36,932 nucleotides of DNA from assembly GCF_004123195.1 (NCBI RefSeq), contig NZ_SDLI01000023.1:1-36932 (forward strand), in the 5' to 3' direction. Every line of letters starts with the position of its first letter. Position 1 is the first letter of the stretch. Below are positions 31,911 through 36,932 of this stretch, piece by piece. The notes under the pieces were generated by a model, which was not told the origin of the DNA, did not search any database, and was given only the letters and a program-made list of their open reading frames with translations. Made by a program: the position numbers and the translations under genes. Source of the DNA: Ammoniphilus sp. CFH 90114. Lineage in GTDB: Bacteria; Bacillota; Bacilli; Aneurinibacillales; RAOX-1.

Positions 31911-33506
31911 ATGTTTGATATCCTGATTCGTGGCGGCATGGTTTGTGATGGAACTGGAAACCCATGGACGAGGTTAGACGTCGGTATCCAGAACGGAAGA
32001 ATAGCAAGCCTATCTGATTTAACCGATGCTCAGGGGAAATTAGAGTTGGATGCAAAAGGTTTAGTTGTTTCGCCGGGATTTATTGACCCGCATGTTCATT
32101 CGGACTTATTATGTATCAAGCCAGAAGTCCACAAAATTAAAGTTTTGCAAGGAGTTACTACCGAGTTGTTTGGACAAGACGGAATTTCTGTTGCCCCAGT
32201 ATCCGAAGCGACGAAGCCCCTATGGCAGAAACAATTAAAGGGATTAAACGGGGATATTGGGGATTGGCCATGGAATACGGTTGATGAGTATCTATCGTTT
32301 TTGGAAAATAATAAAATGTGTGGTAATTCAGCCTATTTGGTGCCTCATGGCGCGGTTCGAACCCTTGTGATGGGTTTTGAAGGGCGGGAAGCAACCAAGC
32401 AGGAAATCCAGCAGATGCGGGAACTTGTAGAGGAAGGAATGAAGCAGGGGGCATTTGGTGTTTCTTCCGGCATCCAATATCCTCCTTGCGTCTATAGCAA
32501 TAGAGAAGAGCTCGTGGAAATCTGTAAAGGTGCTGCAAAATATGATGGTTGTTTTGTCGTCCACATTAGAAATGAAAGTAATCTTTCCCTGGAAGCCTTA
32601 GACGAAGTCATTGATGTGGCCCGACTATCAGGGGTTCGTCTCCATGTCTCCCATTTTAAGGTTTGTGGCAGTATTAACCGCGATAAACTTGGGCCTGCTC
32701 TGGCCAAGTTAGAGGCGGGGCGTGCTGAAGGTATTGAGATTACGTTTGATCAGTATCCGTATACCGCGGCTTCTACCGTTTTCCAAGCGATCCTGCCTCC
32801 ATGGATGCATAATGGCGGAACAGTCGAAATGCTAGAGCGACTAAAAGATCCAAATGTGCGTGAAAGAGTGAAACATGAGTTGCTGCATAATGCGGAATAT
32901 GATAATACGGTCCGAAATAATGGCTGGGGAAATATTGTAATTGCTTCCGTTGCCTCGGAAAAAAACCGTGAATTTGAGGGGCATAATTTAGTGGAGATCG
33001 GAAAGATGCGAGGAGTTGAGCCTGCGGAAGCCGCCTTTGACTTATTAATTGAAGAAAATGCAGTGGTGACGATGATTATTCACTGGGGTGTAGAGGAAGA
33101 TGTGATGGATGTGATGAAGCATCCGTTGCAAATGGTTGGTTCGGATGGAGTCTTTGGCGGCAAGCCGCATCCCCGGTTATATGGCTCCTTCCCGCGGGTA
33201 TTAGGGCGTTATGCCCGGGAGAAAGAGGCATTTCCCATCTGGGAGGCCGTTCGTAAAATGACGAGTGCCCCTGCACAGCTTTTGCGATTGCATGACCGAG
33301 GAATTCTTCGCGAGGGAAATTGGGCGGATATTACTGTTTTTGATCCCCAAACGGTAATTGATCGTGCAACGTATGAAAACCCTCTTCAATTGGCTATTGG
33401 TATCCATCATGTCTTGGTTAATGGAGAGATTGCCGTACTGAATCATGAATATACAGGGATAACAGCTGGAAAGGTCATTCGCCGGGGGAGAAAGGAAGGG
33501 CAATAG
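31911..33506 (+). CDS. N-acyl-D-amino-acid deacylase (amidohydrolase)
   Basis: 531 residues of the D-aminoacylase/dihydroorotase-like amidohydrolase class, which removes acyl groups from N-acyl-D-amino acids in the cytoplasm. Visible: LIRGGMVCDGTGNP, GFIDPHVHSD with metal ligands H61 and H63, GVTTELFGQDG, VHIRNES, LHVSHFK, DQYPYTA, MVGSDGVFGG with the catalytic Asp, and the C-terminal GNWADITVFDP strand. The cysteine found in the classic enzyme (GNCG) is Asp here (GQDG), so substrate range or metal content may differ. AAGGAG precedes ATG 31911. The serine hydrolase follows two bases after the stop, so this is an operon. Confidence 0.85.
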   Translation: MFDILIRGGMVCDGTGNPWTRLDVGIQNGRIASLSDLTDAQGKLELDAKGLVVSPGFIDPHVHSDLLCIKPEVHKIKVLQGVTTELFGQDGISVAPVSEATKPLWQKQLKGLNGDIGDWPWNTVDEYLSFLENNKMCGNSAYLVPHGAVRTLVMGFEGREATKQEIQQMRELVEEGMKQGAFGVSSGIQYPPCVYSNREELVEICKGAAKYDGCFVVHIRNESNLSLEALDEVIDVARLSGVRLHVSHFKVCGSINRDKLGPALAKLEAGRAEGIEITFDQYPYTAASTVFQAILPPWMHNGGTVEMLERLKDPNVRERVKHELLHNAEYDNTVRNNGWGNIVIASVASEKNREFEGHNLVEIGKMRGVEPAEAAFDLLIEENAVVTMIIHWGVEEDVMDVMKHPLQMVGSDGVFGGKPHPRLYGSFPRVLGRYAREKEAFPIWEAVRKMTSAPAQLLRLHDRGILREGNWADITVFDPQTVIDRATYENPLQLAIGIHHVLVNGEIAVLNHEYTGITAGKVIRRGRKEGQ

Positions 33507-33508
33507 AC

Positions 33509-34312
33509 ATGGATGTTTTAAAAAGCGTGTTGCTGAACATTATTGAGGACGCTGGCGGTACTTGGGGAATCGTGGCAGAGGATTTGAATCATCAATTGCG
33601 CTTGGAATATGGAGAACAAGTTTCTTTTACAGCCGAAAGCATTATTAAGATTCCTATCATGGCGGCTGTTTTTGCAGAAGTAGAAAAACAACAGTTGAGT
33701 TTAAGTGATCTGGTCCTTTTAAAAAGAGAAGATCTCGTCGGGGGATCTGGAGTCTTACAGCATCTCTCTCCGGGAATTCAACTGCCTGTTTATGATCTCC
33801 TTATGCTCATGATCATCCAAAGCGATAACACGGCTACGAATTTACTAATTGATTTAGTCGGGACCAAACAAGTTCAGCAAACGATGGCAGATTTGGAAAT
33901 GTTAGATAGCCAGTTTCATAGGAAGTTGATGGTCTACCCAGCAGAAATAGTAGAGAAAAATAGGATCACAGCAGCAGATGTTTCTTTACTCCTAAAAAAG
34001 TTAGCAACTGGAAGCTTTCTTTCACACAAGGCTTGCCAACAAATGATCAACATTCTTAAGAAGCAGCAGATCCGTAATGGCTTACCAGCCTATCTTTCCG
34101 CCCATAATCCAGCGTTTATTGGTGAACCTCCATCATGGCAATTAGCCAATAAAACAGGTTGGGATACTGGTGCCCAGCACGACGTCGGTATCTTCTATAT
34201 AGGCCAGAGAACGATGACGATTACAGTTCTTTCCAAAGATGTTGACGCCATCGTTGCTCTCGATGCTATAGCAAGAATAGGTAGAGAAATCTACCATTAT
34301 GCGCAGCAGTAA
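33509..34312 (+). CDS. Class A beta-lactamase-fold serine hydrolase, cytoplasmic
   Basis: 267 residues with the three active-site boxes: S44-I-I-K47, S105-D-N107 and K215-T-G217. There is no signal peptide or lipobox, so it acts in the cytoplasm and is unlikely to be a resistance beta-lactamase. The omega-loop region (VYPAEIVEKNRITAADV) lacks a clear E166-x-x-x-N170. Family members of this type occur beside peptide or D-amino-acid genes and probably hydrolyse amides or short peptides. GGAAGGG precedes ATG 33509. Its place between the deacylase and the transporter suggests it processes an imported substrate. Confidence 0.8.
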   Translation: MDVLKSVLLNIIEDAGGTWGIVAEDLNHQLRLEYGEQVSFTAESIIKIPIMAAVFAEVEKQQLSLSDLVLLKREDLVGGSGVLQHLSPGIQLPVYDLLMLMIIQSDNTATNLLIDLVGTKQVQQTMADLEMLDSQFHRKLMVYPAEIVEKNRITAADVSLLLKKLATGSFLSHKACQQMINILKKQQIRNGLPAYLSAHNPAFIGEPPSWQLANKTGWDTGAQHDVGIFYIGQRTMTITVLSKDVDAIVALDAIARIGREIYHYAQQ

Positions 34313-34345
34313 TTAACATTTTCATATTAAGGGGAGGATTTAACC

Positions 34346-35182
34346 ATGAAGAAAAAACTAGTTGCTCTATGTAGTATGATTCTTGCTTCCTCATTATTAT
34401 TGTTTGGCTGTGGTACAAGCCAGGAAGTGACGAAGGAAGATCCTGCAAAGCCGGCAGAGGCTGCTAAGTTTAAGTTGACAGAGGATGGTAAACTAAGGTT
34501 TGCCTTAAGCGGAATGGCGAAACCGTATAACTACACGGACGGTGACAATAAGCTAATCGGATTTGACGTGGACATCGCAGTGGAGGTCAGCAAGAGGCTA
34601 GGGCTTGAACCCGTCCCGGTACAGACACCATGGGGGTCGATCCTACAAGGGCTAAAGGCAGGAAAGTACGATGCGATTATCGGCGGGATGTCCATTACGA
34701 AGGAGCGTCAAGAACAGGTTGATTTCTCTCAACCCTATCTTCTTCAACAGGCCGTTATGTTCGTCAACGAAAAGAATTCAGCGGGAATCAAGAGCAAAGA
34801 AGATCTGAAAGGAAAGGTCGTGGGAGTAGTCACCGCCTCCACTTACAAGGATTTGGCAGATAAATTAGTCGGTCCTGAAGGAAAGGTCAAAGAATATGAG
34901 TCCGATCTCTTTGCTTTACAGGAACTGAAAAATGAGGGGCGTGTTGACGTAATCATCACTGATCTGGGTATCGGAATGAATGCCATTGAGACCAGTCAAC
35001 TCCCTGCTGTGCCCGTTGGTGAGCCATTGTTTGTTGATGAATGCGGAATCCCTGTGCAAAAAGGAAACCAAGCTTTGCTCGATGCCATTAACCAAGCCTT
35101 GGATGATATGAAAAAGGATGGAACGCACTTAGAAATTAGCAAGAAGTGGTTTAACAAAGATATGTTATCGACTTCCAACTAG
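34346..35182 (+). CDS. Amino-acid ABC transporter substrate-binding lipoprotein
   Basis: 278 residues. Lipoprotein signal with basic start (KKKLVALCSMILASSLLL) and lipobox LFGC, then a SBP_bac_3 domain: GKLRFALSGMAKPYNYTDGD, LIGFDVDIAVEVSKRLGLE, YDAIIGGMSITKERQEQVDF, GVVTASTYKDLA, AINQALDDMKKDGTHLEISK, KKWFN. It captures a polar amino acid or derivative outside the membrane. GGGGAGG precedes ATG 34346. An intrinsic terminator follows (35195-35228), so this gene is expected to be expressed above the permease and ATPase, as is usual. Confidence 0.9.
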   Translation: MKKKLVALCSMILASSLLLFGCGTSQEVTKEDPAKPAEAAKFKLTEDGKLRFALSGMAKPYNYTDGDNKLIGFDVDIAVEVSKRLGLEPVPVQTPWGSILQGLKAGKYDAIIGGMSITKERQEQVDFSQPYLLQQAVMFVNEKNSAGIKSKEDLKGKVVGVVTASTYKDLADKLVGPEGKVKEYESDLFALQELKNEGRVDVIITDLGIGMNAIETSQLPAVPVGEPLFVDECGIPVQKGNQALLDAINQALDDMKKDGTHLEISKKWFNKDMLSTSN

Positions 35183-35194
35183 TTTCTATTGGGG

Positions 35195-35228
35195 ATGCGC
35201 AGCAGGAGATGTTGCGCATTTTTTTTTC
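35195..35228 (+). terminator. Internal terminator between binding protein and permease
   Basis: ATGCGCA (35195-35201) pairs with TGCGCAT (35213-35219), followed by nine T residues. It gives partial termination inside the transport operon. Confidence 0.8.
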
Positions 35229-35291
35229 AAGTTGTTACCAAGGACAGTGATCAACAGGCACTGTACAAGCTATGGAGGACGGAGGCACAAC

Positions 35292-35960
35292 ATGAGTGGA
35301 TTTATTGAATTGTTTTCTGAAACGTGGTTTGGATTTTTAAAAGCAGCTGTATTAACCGTTCAAATCACGGCTGTTTCTCTAGTTATCGCTATTTTCATCG
35401 GGATGGTTTTTGCCTTCTTTCGTATTTCAGATTCAAAGATCTTATCAGGAATAGCAAAAGTCTATATTACAGTCATTCGTGGTACCCCACTCCTTCTACA
35501 AATTATGGTGTTATACTTTGGGATTGTAAAGCTCATCTTGCTATCTGATTTCTGGGCAGGTGCAATTGCTCTTGCGATTCATACGGGGGCTTACATCGCG
35601 GAGATCTTCCGTGGGGCTATTCAGTCGATTGATCGGGGGCAAATGGAGGCAGCTCGGTCTCTAGGAATGCCCTATTCGCTGGCGATGCGAAGGATTATTC
35701 TGCCACAAGCCTTAAAACTTGCAATTCCCTCTCTTGGAAATCAATTTATCATTAGTTTAAAAGATTCCTCCCTAGTAGGGTTGCTTGGCTTTCAAGAGCT
35801 CTACTTGGTTTCGCAATCAACCGCGGCTCGAACGTTCATGCAGTTCGAAGCCTACACCATCGCGGGTATATACTATTTAATTCTCATCATGATCTTTACC
35901 TATATGGTAAATAAGCTGGAGCACCGTATGAGCGTTGGTAAGGGAGGAGCTAGTGCATGA
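35292..35960 (+). CDS. Amino-acid ABC transporter permease (HisM/GlnP type)
   Basis: 222 residues, [19 protein letters not shown] at the start, with about five membrane helices. The EAA loop is clear ([20 protein letters not shown]), as is [18 protein letters not shown], a mark of polar amino-acid permeases. The ATG at 35292 is chosen for GGACGGAGG just before it; the longer frame from 35232 would start in the terminator trailer. The ATPase gene overlaps its end by four bases (ATGA). Confidence 0.9.
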   Translation: MSGFIELFSETWFGFLKAAVLTVQITAVSLVIAIFIGMVFAFFRISDSKILSGIAKVYITVIRGTPLLLQIMVLYFGIVKLILLSDFWAGAIALAIHTGAYIAEIFRGAIQSIDRGQMEAARSLGMPYSLAMRRIILPQALKLAIPSLGNQFIISLKDSSLVGLLGFQELYLVSQSTAARTFMQFEAYTIAGIYYLILIMIFTYMVNKLEHRMSVGKGGASA

Positions 35961-36691
35961 ACCAAGTGATGATTGAAGTAAAAAATCTTAACAAATCTTT
36001 TTCGAGTCTCCATGTTCTCAAAGGCTGTAATCTAAAAGTAGAGAAAAGCGAAGTGGTTGTCCTCATTGGATCGAGTGGGTCTGGAAAAAGCACGCTTCTC
36101 CGGTGCTTAAATTTTCTGGAGACTGCGGATCAAGGTGAAATCTTTATCAATGGGAACAAAATAGACCCGAGAAAAGACAATTTAAATCAGGTTCGTGAAA
36201 ATGTCGGAATGGTTTTCCAACATTTCAACCTCTTTCCGCATATGTCTGTACTCGAAAATATCATTGAGGCACCGATCCATGTCAAAAAGGTTGGACGGGA
36301 TGAAGCGATTGCCTATGGCAAAGAACTCCTGATCACAGTAGGTTTATCAGATAAGGCAGATGCGTATCCGGATCAATTATCCGGGGGACAAAAACAAAGA
36401 GTGGCGATTGCGCGAGCCCTCGCTATGAAACCTAGTATTATGCTGTTTGATGAGCCTACATCAGCCCTTGATCCCGAATTGGTCGGCGAAGTCCTGGCGG
36501 TCATGAAGGAGCTAGCACGAAAGGGTATGACCATGATCGTCGTGACGCATGAAATGGGCTTTGCCAAGGAAGTAGCTGATCGGGTAATCGTGATGCACGA
36601 AGGACGCATTATTGAGGAAGGTACCCCAAAGCTATTATTTGAGAATCCGCAACATGAAAGAACACAGCGCTTCTTGAGTCAGATTTTATAG
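35957..36691 (+). CDS. Amino-acid ABC transporter ATPase (GlnQ type)
   Basis: 244 residues with Walker [11 protein letters not shown]-loop [11 protein letters not shown], signature [15 protein letters not shown], Walker [15 protein letters not shown] and switch VTHEMGF. It powers the transporter formed with the genes at 34346 and 35292. The start ATG overlaps the permease stop, so translation is coupled. Intact. Confidence 0.93.
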   Translation: MNQVMIEVKNLNKSFSSLHVLKGCNLKVEKSEVVVLIGSSGSGKSTLLRCLNFLETADQGEIFINGNKIDPRKDNLNQVRENVGMVFQHFNLFPHMSVLENIIEAPIHVKKVGRDEAIAYGKELLITVGLSDKADAYPDQLSGGQKQRVAIARALAMKPSIMLFDEPTSALDPELVGEVLAVMKELARKGMTMIVVTHEMGFAKEVADRVIVMHEGRIIEEGTPKLLFENPQHERTQRFLSQIL

Positions 36692-36741
36692 ATAGAACAT
36701 GTGATTACAACGATGAAACAAGAGTCTTTTTCGCGGATAAA

Positions 36742-36792
36742 TAAAGTGTGAAAGTGATGCCCCCTTCGTTCGAAGGGGGCTTATTTGCATTG
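36742..36792 (+). terminator. Terminator of the transport operon, composite-repeat type
   Basis: TAAAGTGTGAAAGTGA is followed by GCCCCCTTCG (36759-36768) pairing with CGAAGGGGGC (36771-36780), then TTATTTGCATTGTCGT. The flanks are those of the repeat family; the stem is unique. Confidence 0.8.
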
Positions 36793-36897
36793 TCGTATTT
36801 AATCCTTCTTCTCTTGCAATCTTGTAAAAAAGTTTGCGTTTTAAGGTTTTTTTAAGGTATATGTTTTACAATCGGGTTATCTTTGAGGGGGTGTAGT

Positions 36898-36932
36898 ATG
36901 GAAATTGTTGTGAATAAATGGTTTCTTAGCTT
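36898..36932 (+). CDS. Start of a gene running off the right edge
   Basis: GAGGGGGTG lies seven or so bases before ATG 36898; only MEIVVNKWFLS is visible. No family can be given. A TACAAT at about 36867 could be its -10 box. Confidence 0.5.
   Translation, partial: MEIVVNKWFLS

Noticed and set aside
33509-34312. Antibiotic-resistance beta-lactamase
   Set aside because: No secretion signal, an atypical omega loop, and an operon with a D-aminoacylase and amino-acid transporter point to a metabolic hydrolase.

Overview
The window looks like an accessory, decaying stretch of a low-GC Firmicutes chromosome. Shine-Dalgarno sites are of the AGGAGG type, TTGACA/TATAAT-like promoters are present, and there are Rho-independent terminators and ComP/ComA-like, RocR/RocB-like and YifB/DprA-like remnants. 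Together these suggest Bacillales, perhaps a Paenibacillaceae relative such as Ammoniphilus or Brevibacillus; that placement is inference.

Left part (1-17.3 kb): small genes, duplicated cassettes and broken genes. A cassette of a dprA end plus a small SANT/Myb-like gene plus a terminator occurs at 3-780 (cut by the window edge), at 15.7-17.3 kb (most complete) and, with a large internal deletion, at 6.0-6.37 kb. A MOSC-domain gene is duplicated at 4345 and 11365. Toxin-antitoxin modules are present: MntA/HepT (5148-5764), an AbrB-type antitoxin with a RelE-type toxin (13109-12463, minus), an orphan nucleotidyltransferase (10203, minus) and a very short holin-like toxin (14702). Several genes are joined or shortened by deletion: comP without its phosphoacceptor domain followed by comA with a one-base frameshift (8617-9826), a RocR-PAS/RocB-peptidase chimera (10780), a yifB/dprA junction (15695) and an Rpn nuclease gene with paired frameshifts (13407). 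A Y1/HUH transposase of the RAYT type lies at 15144. About a dozen copies of a composite intergenic repeat are spread through the window. It has REP-like GGGAC..GTCCC palindromes, a short conserved linker, a terminator hairpin whose stem sequence differs between most loci, and a conserved TTATTTGTCGTTC tail.

Middle part (17.3-25.1 kb): the end of a transposon (AAA ATPase remnant with three terminal repeats), then an element-like block: an XRE repressor divergent from HIRAN, HNH, integrase-N-domain and two unknown genes. About 1.9 kb without an intact gene follows, holding a roughly 16-copy 42-bp tandem array, and then a 484-residue protein with a DUF3102-like N-terminal region.

Right part (25.2-36.9 kb): a compact four-gene operon (TerB-like, CxxCxxCC protein, glycine-rich membrane/coiled-coil protein, large nuclease-like plus glycine-zipper protein) is the best candidate here for an uncharacterised system. 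After it come a secreted 5'-nucleotidase with a LysM anchor and a coherent catabolic/transport cluster: regulator, D-aminoacylase, cytoplasmic beta-lactamase-fold serine hydrolase and a polar amino-acid ABC transporter (binding protein, permease, ATPase). That cluster probably takes up and deacylates N-acyl-D-amino acids or D-amino-acid peptides.
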